From Halosegnis marinus (lineage in GTDB: Archaea; Halobacteriota; Halobacteria; Halobacteriales; Haloarculaceae), in the NCBI RefSeq assembly GCF_029338355.1, contig NZ_CP119802.1, forward strand, positions 1,364,001-1,428,000: 64,000 nt of DNA, read 5' to 3'. The translations under genes were made by a program, and so were the position numbers. Below are positions 41,443 to 49,671 of this stretch, piece by piece. Every line of letters starts with the position of its first letter. The stretch's first letter is position 1. The notes below the pieces were generated by a model, which saw nothing but the letters and a program-made list of their open reading frames with translations, made no database searches and was not told where the DNA came from.

Positions 41443-41452
41443 CGCACCTTTC

Positions 41453-41555
41453 TCGACCGAGCGGTCTCCTCGCTCGCTTCGCTCGCCGCGGGGGCCGCTC
41501 GGTCGAAAAATCTGCACCGAAAAGAGCCGAGCCTCCGCTTCGCTCCGGCTCGGTG
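41453..41555. terminator. Two stem-loops between convergent carS and DedA genes
   Basis: TCGACCGAGCGG (41453-41464) and CCGCTCGGTCGA (41495-41506) form a perfect 12-bp stem around a CGCTCGCTTCGCTCGC-containing loop, followed by AAAAA. Next, CCGAGCC and GGCTCGG pair around TCCGCTTCGCTCC (about 41527-41553). Lying between two convergent genes they probably serve as transcript ends, although T runs are short. Confidence 0.5.
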
Positions 41556-41617
41556 AACCGCCCGGTCGCTCGCCGCGCTCGCTCGCGGATGCGCTACCTC
41601 TACCGGCTGGTGGCCGT

Positions 41618-42166
41618 TCACGCGCCGCCGAGGAGGAACAGCGTCACGGCCGCGAGCAGACACTCGAACGAGAGCGTGCCGAGCGCCGACAGCGCGAGGA
41701 ACCGGCGGTCGTCCATCTCCGCGAGACCGGCCGGCACGGTGAGCATCCCGCGGGTGAACAGCAGCGAGTTCGAGACGGGGACGACGACCGGACCCCAGCG
41801 GTCGAACCAGCCGTCGAAGCGCGCCAGTTTGTCGTCGTCGATGCGGAACCACCGCTTCGCGAGCAGGCGCTCGCGTCCCAGTCGCTTCGCGGCGGTGAAC
41901 AGCGCGAACTGGCCGACCGTCGCGCCCAGAACCGCGACGCCGAGGACGAGCGCGAGGTCGACCGGGTCGGTTCCGACGAGGAGGACGGCCGCCGGAACGA
42001 TACCCTCGCTCGGGACGAAGTAGAGCAGCATCGCCCCTTCGAGGAGGAACACTCCCAGCAGGACCAGCAGGGCGAACTCCGAGTCGAAGACGTCGCGGAG
42101 GACGGGGGTCGCCTCGTTCACGGCGTTCCGGAGGAACGCCCCGATATCGGCCTGCAGGGGTGACAC
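41618..42166 (-). CDS. DedA/VTT-domain membrane protein
   Basis: 182 residues from GTG 42166. The DedA/VTT pattern is visible: FLLEGAMLLYFVPSEGIVPA (glutamate before a re-entrant loop), then FDRWGPVVVPVSNSLLFTRG (the R/G arm) and PAGLAEMDDRRFLALSALGT. DedA proteins act in lipid carrier flipping (undecaprenyl or polyisoprenyl phosphate, phospholipid), suiting its place beside carS. ATG alternatives upstream are in shadow-like sequence. Confidence 0.8.
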   Translation of the reverse strand: MSPLQADIGAFLRNAVNEATPVLRDVFDSEFALLVLLGVFLLEGAMLLYFVPSEGIVPAAVLLVGTDPVDLALVLGVAVLGATVGQFALFTAAKRLGRERLLAKRWFRIDDDKLARFDGWFDRWGPVVVPVSNSLLFTRGMLTVPAGLAEMDDRRFLALSALGTLSFECLLAAVTLFLLGGA

Positions 42167-42245
42167 GCGCGTCCGTTGCCGAGTGGCGGCTAAATCCCTT
42201 TCCGTGTAGCGACGCGGTTTTGTCGTCGCCGCCCCGAGCGCGGCT

Positions 42246-43226
42246 ATGGACATCACCGACCGCCCGCGCCGCCTGCGCGCGGACGGCGTGCGCGACCTCG
42301 TCTCGGAGACGCGCCTCGCCCCCGCGGACTTCGTCGTCCCGGTGTTCGTGGACGCGACGACGGACGAGCGGGTCCCCATCGAGTCGATGCCGGGCCACGA
42401 GCGCGTGCCCGTCGACGAGGCGGTCGCCCGCGTCGAGGAGGTGCTCGAAACGGGCGTCGAGTCCGTGATGCTGTTCGGCATCCCCGAGTCGAAGGACGCC
42501 GAGGGGTCGCGCGCGTGGGCCGAGGACGGCGTCGTCCAGCGCGCCACGAGAGCGATCAAAGCCGAGACGGACGCGTACGTCATCGCGGACCTGTGTCTCT
42601 GTGAGTACACCGACCACGGCCACTGCGGCGTCCTCGAACCCGACGCGGCCGAGGACCCGGACCTCACCGTCCGCAACGACGCGACGCTGGAGCGGTACGC
42701 GGAGACGGCCCGCTCGCAGGCCGCCGCGGGCGCGGACATGATAGCGCCCTCGGGGATGATGGACGGGCAGGTCGCGGCCATCCGCGCGGGCCTCGACGAG
42801 GGCGGCTTCGAGCACGTCCCCATCATGGCCTACGCCGCCAAGTACGCCTCCGCGTTCTACGGGCCGTTCCGCGACGCGGCGGACGGTGCGCCCGCCTTCG
42901 GCGACCGCCGCCACTACCAGATGGACCCCGCGAACCGCCGCGAGGCGATGCGGGAGGTCCGCCTCGACGCCGAGCAGGGGGCGGACGCGCTCATGGTCAA
43001 GCCCGCGCTCCCCTACCTCGACGTGGTGCGCGACGTGCGCGAGTCGTTCGACCGCCCGGTGGCGGCCTACAACGTCTCCGGCGAGTACGCGATGCTCCAC
43101 GCCGCCGCCGAGAAGGGGTGGCTGGACCTCGACGCCGCCGCCCGCGAGTCGCTGCTGTCCATCAAGCGCGCCGGCGCGGACCTGATCGTGACCTACTTCG
43201 GCGAGCGGGTCGCGCGCGACCTGTAG
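42246..43226 (+). CDS. hemB: Delta-aminolevulinic acid dehydratase (porphobilinogen synthase)
   Basis: 326 residues. Joins two ALA molecules to porphobilinogen in heme and cobalamin synthesis. Zinc-type cysteines are in [16 protein letters not shown] (around 115-130). The two active-site lysines are in [16 protein letters not shown] and [11 protein letters not shown]. Start ATG at 42246 ([11 protein letters not shown]). hemL, the preceding step, is 19 kb away in this window. A perfect hairpin follows it. Confidence 0.97.
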   Translation: MDITDRPRRLRADGVRDLVSETRLAPADFVVPVFVDATTDERVPIESMPGHERVPVDEAVARVEEVLETGVESVMLFGIPESKDAEGSRAWAEDGVVQRATRAIKAETDAYVIADLCLCEYTDHGHCGVLEPDAAEDPDLTVRNDATLERYAETARSQAAAGADMIAPSGMMDGQVAAIRAGLDEGGFEHVPIMAYAAKYASAFYGPFRDAADGAPAFGDRRHYQMDPANRREAMREVRLDAEQGADALMVKPALPYLDVVRDVRESFDRPVAAYNVSGEYAMLHAAAEKGWLDLDAAARESLLSIKRAGADLIVTYFGERVARDL

Positions 43227-43279
43227 GCAAGAATTGTCGCGCGCACCCCGGTAGCACGCCGCTCTTCCCCCGCGACCCG

Positions 43280-43323
43280 CCGGACGTTCGTCCAGAATCC
43301 CGCGCCCCGAACGTCCGGTTTTC
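43280..43323 (+). terminator. Hairpin with T run after hemB
   Basis: CCGGACGTTCG (43280-43290) and CGAACGTCCGG (43308-43318) make a perfect 11-bp stem with a 17-base loop, then TTTTCGG. It is about 54 bases past the hemB stop and looks like a terminator. The left arm extends to CGGACGTTCGTC (43281-43292), which also occurs upstream of the second transporter (45810-45821), so a regulatory use is also possible. Confidence 0.5.
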
Positions 43324-43455
43324 GGGCGAACGACGCCATTATATGCATTATATTGTTAGCCATTTCTGACGAACACGATATTATTCACTCGATACTGGAC
43401 GGTTGTCTGCCAAGGAATTATATACTCCTCTGCCATGCCAACGCCCGTGTCCGAA

Positions 43456-43524
43456 ATGACGAACACGAACTGTATCGGTCTGAATCTGACCGTTCGGGTA
43501 GTCAACGGGGGAATCGTATCGTGA
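43456..43524 (+). CDS. Upstream ORF (22 residues) coupled to amtB
   Basis: ATG at 43456 opens MTNTNCIGLNLTVRVVNGGI-VS and ends with TGA at 43522-43524, sharing one base with the amtB ATG (TGATG). A TATA-like AATTATATAC (43417-43425) would start transcription about 5-10 bases before this ATG, so it would be the first ORF on an almost leaderless mRNA. Probably a leader peptide for translational coupling or attenuation. The region 43320-43455 is markedly AT-rich and holds several TATA-like elements. Confidence 0.45.
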   Translation: MTNTNCIGLNLTVRVVNGGIVS

Positions 43525-44921
43525 TGTACGAAGTGCTGGCGCAGGCGGACGTGGGGACGTTGGTCGACGCCGTCAACACGACGTGGGCGCTGACGGTCGC
43601 GTTCCTCATCTTCTTCATGCAGCCGGGGTTCGCCCTGCTCGAAGCCGGGCAGGTCCGCGCGAAGAACGTGGGGAACGTCCTGATGAAGAACATGACCGAC
43701 TGGACGCTCGGCGTGCTGGCGTACTTCCTCGTCGGCTACGGGGTCGCCGGCATCGTCGGCCCGCTGACCAGCGGGCGCGCGATTCAGGACCCGTTCGCCT
43801 ACATGGCCAACCCCGAGGGGTGGGTGACGTGGCTCGTGGGCGCGGTGTTCGCGATGACGGCGGCGACCATCGTCTCGGGGGCGGTCGCCGGTCGCATGAA
43901 CTTCACCGCGTACGTCTTCGTGGCGGCCGTGATGACCGCGATCATCTACCCCGTCTCGGAGGGTATCACCTGGTGGGGCGGTCTGCTGGCGATAAACGAG
44001 GGCGCGCCCAACGGGTTCGTCGCGGACGCCATCGGCGTCGGCTACCTCGACTTCGCGGGGGCGACGGTCGTCCACATGCTCGGCGGCCTCGCGGGGCTCG
44101 TGGGCGCGTACATGGTCGGGCCGCGTGAGGGACGCTACGACGAGAACGGCAACAGCCAGGCCATCCCCGGCCACTCGATGCTGCTCGCGGTGCTGGGGAC
44201 GCTCATCCTCGCGTTCGGCTGGTTCGGCTTCAACGTCGGTACCTCCTCCATCATGGGCGGCGACGGGGCCGTCCTGAGCGCCCAGCTGGGCCGCGTCGCG
44301 CTCAACACCACGCTCGGCATGGGCGCCGGCGGGGTCGCGGCGATGATCGTCTCCGCCGCGTGGCAGGGTAAGCCCGACCCGCTGTGGACCGCGAACGGCC
44401 TGCTGGCCGGCCTCGTGGCCGTCACGGGCGCGGTGCCGCACGTCTCGTGGGTCGGCGGCATCGTCCTCGGCGCGCTCGCCGGGGCGCTCGTCCTGCCGAC
44501 GTTCCGCTGGGTCGTCGACTCGCTGAAGATCGACGACGTCTGCGGCGTCTTCGTCGTCCACGGGAGCGCGGGTGCCATCGGGACCATCCTGATCCCGGTG
44601 TTCTCGACCTCCGGCTTCTCCGCGACCCAGCTGGCGATGCAGGTCGTCGGCGTCGCGGTCATCGGCCTGTGGGCGGTCGTCGCCACGGCCGTCACCTTCG
44701 CCATCGCCGACGCGCTGTTCGGCCTGCGCGTCAGCGAGCAGGAGGAGGAGGAGGGGCTCGACCTCTCCGAACACGGCGTCTCGGCGTACCCCGAGTTCGT
44801 CGGCGAGAGCGGCGGTTCGAACGCGGGCGCGGTCACCACCGACGGCGGCCGCGTGGAGACGGACGGCGGCGTTCCGGTCGCGGACGACACCGCCGCGGCC
44901 AACGGGGGTGACGCCGAATGA
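43524..44921 (+). CDS. amtB: Ammonium transporter AmtB
   Basis: 465 residues, about eleven helices, trimeric NH4+/NH3 channel. Family segments: [20 protein letters not shown] near 30-50, [31 protein letters not shown] (conserved D and H of the gate), [10 protein letters not shown], and [18 protein letters not shown] with the second pore His. The cytoplasmic tail (from about 405) is acidic and ends ANGGDAE. ATG 43524 (GTG three bases earlier also possible). The stop overlaps the PII start by 4 bases, the common amtB-glnK operon with reversed order typical of archaea. Confidence 0.96.
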   Translation: MYEVLAQADVGTLVDAVNTTWALTVAFLIFFMQPGFALLEAGQVRAKNVGNVLMKNMTDWTLGVLAYFLVGYGVAGIVGPLTSGRAIQDPFAYMANPEGWVTWLVGAVFAMTAATIVSGAVAGRMNFTAYVFVAAVMTAIIYPVSEGITWWGGLLAINEGAPNGFVADAIGVGYLDFAGATVVHMLGGLAGLVGAYMVGPREGRYDENGNSQAIPGHSMLLAVLGTLILAFGWFGFNVGTSSIMGGDGAVLSAQLGRVALNTTLGMGAGGVAAMIVSAAWQGKPDPLWTANGLLAGLVAVTGAVPHVSWVGGIVLGALAGALVLPTFRWVVDSLKIDDVCGVFVVHGSAGAIGTILIPVFSTSGFSATQLAMQVVGVAVIGLWAVVATAVTFAIADALFGLRVSEQEEEEGLDLSEHGVSAYPEFVGESGGSNAGAVTTDGGRVETDGGVPVADDTAAANGGDAE

Positions 44922-45277
44922 GCGCGAACGACAGCGAGATCAAGATGGTGATGGCGTACATCCGGCCGGACAAGCTCTCGGCCGTGAAGAAGGGGCTGGC
45001 CGAGGCCGGCGCGCCGTCGCTGACGGTGACGAACGTGTCGGGCCGCGGCTCGCAGCCGGCGAAGAAGGGGCAGTGGCGCGGCGAGGAGTACTCCGTGGAC
45101 CTCCACCAGAAGGTGAAGGTGGAGTGCGTCGTCGCCGACATCCCCGCCGAGGACGTGGCAGAGGCCATCTGCGAGGCCGCGAAGACCGACGAGAAGGGCG
45201 ACGGGAAGGTGTTCGTCCTCCCCGTCGACGAGGCCTACCAGATCCGGACGGGGAAGGTCGGCCCCGAGGCAGTCTGA
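44918..45277 (+). CDS. glnB: PII nitrogen regulatory protein (GlnB/GlnK)
   Basis: 119 residues. Trimeric PII protein that binds ATP/ADP and 2-oxoglutarate and blocks AmtB when nitrogen is plentiful. T-loop: [20 protein letters not shown] with the RGEEY tyrosine equivalent to Tyr51; B-loop [11 protein letters not shown]-loop IRTGKVG. The ATGA overlap with amtB shows co-translation. Its sequence is about 85-90% identical by eye to the PII part of the fused transporter downstream, so the two come from a duplication. Confidence 0.96.
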   Translation: MSANDSEIKMVMAYIRPDKLSAVKKGLAEAGAPSLTVTNVSGRGSQPAKKGQWRGEEYSVDLHQKVKVECVVADIPAEDVAEAICEAAKTDEKGDGKVFVLPVDEAYQIRTGKVGPEAV

Positions 45278-45279
45278 CC

Positions 45280-45681
45280 GTGGTCGGGCCGTCGAGAAGT
45301 CGCTCGACGCCCGACGACGCTCCCGTCGGGCGCGCGGCGCTCGACGACGACTCGCTCGAACGCCGGGAGGCGGCCGGCGACGTGCTCGGCTACGCGCCGC
45401 TCGTCGACCACGACGCGCTCGACGCCCGCACCGTGCTGGTCCGCCTCCGGGTCGCGCCCGACGACGTGCACGCCGTCGCGGCCGACCTCGCGGCGGCGGG
45501 CGCGACCTCCGTCTTCGAACTGACGGGCGGGGCGAACCTGCTCGCGGTGTGCCGGTTCCCGGACGACGCCGGCCGCGAGCGGTTCCTCGCGGGGCTGGCG
45601 ACCGACGACCGGGTGCGCGACGCGAGCGCGACCGTCGCGCTGCGCACCGTCGTCGAGGGGGACGCGCGGGGCCTGCTGTAG
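45280..45681 (+). CDS. Lrp/AsnC-type RAM-domain protein with incomplete HTH
   Basis: 133 residues from GTG 45280, just two bases after the PII stop. Residues about 48-133 form a RAM ligand-binding domain: RTVLVRLRVAPDDVHAVAAD, ATSVFELTGGANLLAVCRF, RDASATVALRTVV. Before it lies only the end of an AsnC HTH (ALDDDSLERREAAGDVLGYA), while the first two helices are missing. Thus it is a RAM-only effector sensor, or a regulator that lost DNA binding. Amino-acid sensing tied to the ammonium genes is likely. No frameshift is visible that would restore an HTH. Confidence 0.7.
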   Translation: MVGPSRSRSTPDDAPVGRAALDDDSLERREAAGDVLGYAPLVDHDALDARTVLVRLRVAPDDVHAVAADLAAAGATSVFELTGGANLLAVCRFPDDAGRERFLAGLATDDRVRDASATVALRTVVEGDARGLL

Positions 45682-45909
45682 GCCGCGCGCGAGCCGTTAC
45701 CACCCCGCTCGGCAACGCTTGCGCTGGACGCTCGTCCGACTTTCCACCCCGCGAGCGTCGCGTTTTCCGACGAAGAACGACCTTATACACGTAGTATTCT
45801 ACCGTATTTCGGACGTTCGTCGGTTCCTCGCGCCTCTATTTCGTCGTTTTCAAGCGAACGCTTATATAGAACACATCCATCACCGCCGCTCGTACTTCGG
45901 AGTCAAACC
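45682..45909 (+). promoter_or_regulatory. Upstream region of the second ammonium transporter
   Basis: 228 bases with no gene. It is AT-richer than its surroundings and includes TATA-like elements CCTTATACAC (45781-45790) and CTTATATAGA (45861-45870), and the 12-mer CGGACGTTCGTC (45810-45821) shared with the region before the first amtB. The second TATA box would start an mRNA near 45890, just before the upstream ORF at 45910. Confidence 0.5.
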
Positions 45910-45963
45910 ATGGCGAAAACGAGCGAAAAACCGGACGAAACGGTAACGCGGGGGAAGAGATGA
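45910..45963 (+). CDS. Upstream ORF (17 residues) coupled to the amtB-glnB fusion
   Basis: ATG 45910 to TGA 45961-45963 encodes [17 protein letters not shown]. Its stop overlaps the transporter ATG by 4 bases (ATGA), and GGGGGAAG just before gives a purine-rich ribosome site. The peptide is charged and not like the first leader, but position and coupling are the same. Could be a leader for regulated re-initiation. Confidence 0.4.
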   Translation: MAKTSEKPDETVTRGKR

Positions 45964-47648
45964 ACGCGGTCGCGCTCCAGCTCGACCCGACGGCGGTCGT
46001 GGACGCGGTGAACTGGGTGTGGGTGCTCGTCGTCACCTTCCTCATCTTCTTCATGCACGCCGGCTTCGCGATGCTGGAGGCCGGGCAGGTGCGCTCGAAG
46101 AACGTCGCGAACCAGCTGACGAAGAACATGCTGACGTGGAGCGTCGGCGTCATCGTGTTCTTCCTGCTGGGCGCGACGGTGTCCTCGGTCGCGGCCGGCC
46201 TGACCGGCGGGCCCGATTACACCCTCTTCGCCGTCTTCGACGCGTCGAACGCGAGCGTCGCGGCCGACGGCGGCTGGGTGGACTGGCTGTTCGGCGCGGT
46301 GTTCGCGATGACGGCGGCGACCATCGTCTCGGGGGCGGTCGCCGGCCGCATGAAACTGCGCGCGTACGTCACCTACACCGTCGCCCTCGCGGGCGTCATC
46401 TACCCCGTCGTCGTCGGGCTGACGTGGGGCGAGGGGTTCCTCGAGGTGCTCGGCTTCACCGACTTCGCGGGCGGGATGATCGTCCACGGGATGGGCGGCA
46501 TCGCGGGACTCACGGCCGCGTACATCGTCGGGCCGCGCATCGACCGCTACACCGACGACGGCGGCGTGAACGTCATCCCCGGCCACTCCGTCACCTTCGC
46601 CGTGCTGGGGACGCTCGTCCTCGCGTTCGGCTGGTACGGCTTCAACGTCGGGACGGCCGCCGCGCCGCTCGCGGCCGGCGGCGGCGAACTCGACTCCTTC
46701 GGCTACGTCGGCCGCGTCGCGCTCACCACGACGCTCGGGATGGCCGCGGGTGCGCTCGGCGCGAGCGCCGTCGCGATGTACAAGACCGGGAAGGTGGACA
46801 CGCTGTACGTCGCCAACGGGATGCTCGCCGGCCTCGTCGGCATCACCTCGAACACCGACCTCATCACGTGGCCGGCCGCGCTGCTCATCGGCGGGCTAGC
46901 CGGGGCACAGCTCCCCGTCGTCTTCGAGTTCGTCGAGAAGCGCCTGAAGATAGACGACGTGTGCGCGGTGTTCCCCGTCCACGGGAGCGCGGGCGTGCTC
47001 GGCGCGCTGCTCGTCGCCGTCCCGTTCCTCACGGTGCCGGACGCGGGCGTCGACCCCGTCGCGCAGGTCGTCGGCGTCGCGGTCATCGCCGGCTGGACCG
47101 TCCTCGCGACGGGCGCCGTCTTCGGCGCGCTGAAGGCCGCCGGCCAGATCCGCGTCTCCCGCGAACACGAACTGGAGGGGCTGGACGTCTCCGAACACGG
47201 CGTCGACACCTACCCCGAGTTCGGCCGCCCGGACACGGTCGCGGACGGCGGCTTCGTCGAGGACGGCGGCGTCTACCGTCCCGACGGCGGTCTGCCGAAC
47301 GACGGGGGCATCAAGCTCGTCATGGCGTTCATCCGCCCGGACCGCCTCTCCGCGGTGAAGCAGGGGCTCGCGGAGGCCGGCGCACCCTCCATCACCGTCA
47401 CGAACGTCTCCGGACGGGGGTCCCAGCCGGCGAAGAAAGGCCAGTGGCGCGGCGAGGAGTACACCGTGGACCTCCACCAGAAGGTGAAGGTGGAGTGCGT
47501 CGTCGCCGACATTCCGGCCGACGACGTGGCCACGGCCATCGCGGACGCGGCCCGAACCGGCGAGAAGGGCGACGGGAAGGTGTTCGTCCTCCCCGTCGAG
47601 GGAGCCCACCAGATACGGACGGGCAAGACCGGCCGCGACGCGGTCTGA
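45960..47648 (+). CDS. Ammonium transporter fused to a C-terminal PII domain
   Basis: 562 residues in one frame. Residues 1 to about 410 are an AmtB channel ([79 protein letters not shown] with both pore-region His). A short Gly/Asp-rich tail follows. Residues about 449-562 are a whole PII protein: [21 protein letters not shown]-loop [21 protein letters not shown]-loop [11 protein letters not shown]-loop IRTGKTG. In the neighbouring pair the same two proteins are separate. Since both are trimers, a 3:3 complex with tethered PII is sterically reasonable. ATG 45960. Confidence 0.93.
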   Translation: MNAVALQLDPTAVVDAVNWVWVLVVTFLIFFMHAGFAMLEAGQVRSKNVANQLTKNMLTWSVGVIVFFLLGATVSSVAAGLTGGPDYTLFAVFDASNASVAADGGWVDWLFGAVFAMTAATIVSGAVAGRMKLRAYVTYTVALAGVIYPVVVGLTWGEGFLEVLGFTDFAGGMIVHGMGGIAGLTAAYIVGPRIDRYTDDGGVNVIPGHSVTFAVLGTLVLAFGWYGFNVGTAAAPLAAGGGELDSFGYVGRVALTTTLGMAAGALGASAVAMYKTGKVDTLYVANGMLAGLVGITSNTDLITWPAALLIGGLAGAQLPVVFEFVEKRLKIDDVCAVFPVHGSAGVLGALLVAVPFLTVPDAGVDPVAQVVGVAVIAGWTVLATGAVFGALKAAGQIRVSREHELEGLDVSEHGVDTYPEFGRPDTVADGGFVEDGGVYRPDGGLPNDGGIKLVMAFIRPDRLSAVKQGLAEAGAPSITVTNVSGRGSQPAKKGQWRGEEYTVDLHQKVKVECVVADIPADDVATAIADAARTGEKGDGKVFVLPVEGAHQIRTGKTGRDAV

Positions 47649-47700
47649 GCCGGCTCCCTCTTTCGGCGCGTTTATTCGACACCCCCGCCCAGCCGTGCGT

Positions 47701-48219
47701 ATGACCGCAGACCTCGTCGCGGCGCTGCGCGACGCCGACGCCGTCCGGTTCGGGGAGTTCGAACTGTCGCACGGCGGCACCTCCGACTACTACGTCGACA
47801 AGTACCTCTTCGAGACGGACCCGCGCTGTCTCGAACTCATCGCCGACGCCTTCGCCGAGCGCGTCGGCGACCACAAGCTCGCGGGCGTCGCGCTCGGGGC
47901 CGTCCCGCTCGTCGCCGCCACCAGCGTCGCCACCGGCAACCCCTACGTCATCGTCCGCAAGAAGACGAAGGAGTACGGGACCGGGAACCGCGTCGAGGGC
48001 CGCTTCGAGGCGGGCGAGGAGGTCGTCGTGCTGGAGGACATCGCCACGACCGGGCAGTCCGCGGTGGACGCCGTCGAGGCGCTCCGGGAGGCCGGTGCCG
48101 TGGTGAATCGGGTGCTCGTCGTCGTGGACCGCGAGGAGGGCGCGAGCGAACTGATGGCCGAGCACGACATCGAACTGGAGTCGCTGCTGACTGCTTCCGA
48201 CTTGTTGGAGAACCAGTAG
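47701..48219 (+). CDS. pyrE: Orotate phosphoribosyltransferase
   Basis: 172 residues. Makes OMP from orotate and PRPP in pyrimidine synthesis. The PRPP loop is [35 protein letters not shown] is the flexible catalytic loop with Lys residues; [18 protein letters not shown] is the N-terminal substrate region. ATG at 47701 lies about 28 bases after a TTTATT promoter. The tandem array begins 72 bases after the stop. Confidence 0.93.
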   Translation: MTADLVAALRDADAVRFGEFELSHGGTSDYYVDKYLFETDPRCLELIADAFAERVGDHKLAGVALGAVPLVAATSVATGNPYVIVRKKTKEYGTGNRVEGRFEAGEEVVVLEDIATTGQSAVDAVEALREAGAVVNRVLVVVDREEGASELMAEHDIELESLLTASDLLENQ

Positions 48220-48265
48220 CCCGTTCGTTTTCGGGTTTCGTTAGTCGCTTTCGGTGGGTACGCCG

Positions 48266-48283
48266 TGAACGCCCCGCTCGCGT
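48266..48283 (+). repeat. Left copy of the dispersed-element head
   Basis: GTGAACGCCCCGCTCGCG here contains the 15-mer AACGCCCCGCTCGCG (48268-48282) that recurs at 48615-48629 right after the tandem array, and with one mismatch at 52334-52348. The array is thus bracketed by direct repeats. Confidence 0.65.
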
Positions 48284-48291
48284 CGTCGTCT

Positions 48292-48613
48292 CCGGCTACT
48301 GTTCCGGTCCGGCTACTGTTCCGGTCCGGCTACTGTTCCGGTCCGGCTACTGTTCCGGTCCGGCTACTGTTCCGGTCCGGCTACTGTTCCGGTCCGGCTA
48401 CTGTTCCGGTCCGGCTACTGTTCCGGTCCGGCTACTGTTCCGGTCCGGCTACTGTTCCGGTCCGGCTACTGTTCCGGTCCGGCTACTGTTCCGGTCCGGC
48501 TACTGTTCCGGTCCGGCTACTGTTCCGGTCCGGCTACTGTTCCGGTCCGGCTACTGTTCCGGTCCGGCTACTGTTCCGGTCCGGCTACTGTTCCGGTCCG
48601 GCTACTGTTCCGG
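48292..48613. repeat. 17-bp tandem repeat array, 19 copies
   Basis: The unit CCGGCTACTGTTCCGGT repeats head to tail 18 times without any mismatch; a 19th copy lacks only the last T. Each unit has CCGG at both ends (CCGG...CCGG spaced by 8), so unit borders read TTCCGGTCCGG. It is too regular and has no spacers, so it is not CRISPR. The frame is open on the plus strand only because the 17-mer has no stop in any frame; the resulting 17-residue peptide repeat is not protein-like. No variation means recent expansion or active homogenisation. Confidence 0.95.
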
Positions 48614-48614
48614 A

Positions 48615-48780
48615 AACGCCCCGCTCGCGCGGTTCTATGAGAACCGCACCGCGACCGAACCGCCCACACGCCTCCCCAGCCGACTCGCTCCGTTCGGTCG
48701 CTCGTCCCTCGCGCGACGCCGGCTCGCCACGACAGGCTCGCCGGCGCACGCCATCGCTCGCACTCGCGACTCCTGCCGAT
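48615..48780. repeat. Dispersed hairpin element, copy 1
   Basis: Begins AACGCCCCGCTCGCG, then a perfect hairpin GCGGTTCT (48629-48636), loop ATG, AGAACCGC (48640-48647). The rest (ACCGCGAC, GCCCACACGC, CGACTC, CTCCGTTCG, TCGCT blocks) is shared in order with 52333-52480. It has no coding potential and ends close to the SDR gene's 3' end. Confidence 0.65.
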
Positions 48781-48836
48781 GAAGCCCGTGAAAACACCGT
48801 GGACCGCCTCGGGGAACGACGGGGTCGTTCGACGCC

Positions 48837-49604
48837 TCAGTTCCCGTCCGCGACCCGCTCGCGGCCGTCGAAGTCGGCGGAGTTGTCCATCGGCTCGTAG
48901 CCGAGCACCGCCTTCGCGCGCTCGATGGAGTAGTACTTCCGGTCGTTGTCCGAGATGCCGTAGACGATCTCGTACTCGTAGTCGGCCTCCAGCGTGCGGG
49001 CGTGGAGGTGGGCGCAGTCGCGATGGGAGAGCCACATCGCCTGCCCGCGCTCGTAGTCGACGGGCGGGTGCCCCTCGGTGAGGTTGCCGATGCGGACGTT
49101 ACACACCTTGATGCCGTGTTCGTCGTGGTAGAAGCGGCCGAGCGTCTCGCCGGCGGCCTTCGAGACGCCGTAGAAGTTCCCCGGACGGGGGAGTTCCGTG
49201 CCGTCGAGGCGGAAGTCGTCGTCGGCGCGGTAGAGGTCGGGCTTGCGGTCCGTCTCGTAGTGGCCGACGGCGTGGTTCGAGGAGGCGAAGACGAACCGCT
49301 CCACGCCGGCCTCGACGGCGGCGTCGTACAGCACCTTCGTGCCGTCGATGTTGTTCGCGAGGACGGAGTCCCACGGCGCGTCCGGCCGGGGGTCGCCCGC
49401 GAGGTGGATGACGGCGCCGACGCCCTCGCAGGCCTCGGCCATCAGCTCCGCGTCGGTCACGTCGCCGACGAGGAACTCCGCGTCGGGCTCGGTCGCGGGC
49501 TGGCTGTGGTAGAGCAGTCGCCAGTCGTACTCGTCGGCGAGCCCGTCGAGAATCGCCCCGCCGACCCGCCCGCCGGCGCCGGTCAACAGCACGGGGTCGT
49601 CCAT
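48837..49604 (-). CDS. NAD-dependent extended SDR dehydrogenase/epimerase, possibly Azf-type glucose-6-phosphate dehydrogenase
   Basis: 255 residues from ATG 49604 (MDDPVLLTGAGGRVGGAILD). Rossmann GxxGxxG (TGAGGRVGG), GDVTDAELM, IHLAGDPRP, and the Ser...YxxxK set (ASSNHAVG; FYGVSKAAGE). Length and the missing C-terminal lobe resemble the haloarchaeal NAD-dependent glucose-6-phosphate dehydrogenase Azf of Haloferax volcanii; a sugar-nucleotide epimerase is the alternative. ATG follows the normal family start; the longer upstream frame is not conserved-looking. Confidence 0.8.
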   Translation of the reverse strand: MDDPVLLTGAGGRVGGAILDGLADEYDWRLLYHSQPATEPDAEFLVGDVTDAELMAEACEGVGAVIHLAGDPRPDAPWDSVLANNIDGTKVLYDAAVEAGVERFVFASSNHAVGHYETDRKPDLYRADDDFRLDGTELPRPGNFYGVSKAAGETLGRFYHDEHGIKVCNVRIGNLTEGHPPVDYERGQAMWLSHRDCAHLHARTLEADYEYEIVYGISDNDRKYYSIERAKAVLGYEPMDNSADFDGRERVADGN

Positions 49605-49671
49605 ACCGACGGGTCGCACACGCGGGACAAGAAACGTCCGGTTCTTTCCCCCTCGGTGCGCACGTTCGTGT

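Noticed and set aside
45280-45681. Frameshifted full Lrp regulator
   Set aside because: Upstream sequence in every frame belongs to glnB and shows no HTH helices, so truncation is old or original rather than a simple frameshift.
48292-48613. CRISPR array
   Set aside because: Units are contiguous with no variable spacers, and no cas gene is in the window.
48265-48900. 211-residue ORF through the 17-bp array, a possible repeat protein
   Set aside because: The 17-mer has no stop in any plus frame, so an open frame is automatic. The peptide has no protein-like pattern, no good start and no promoter.
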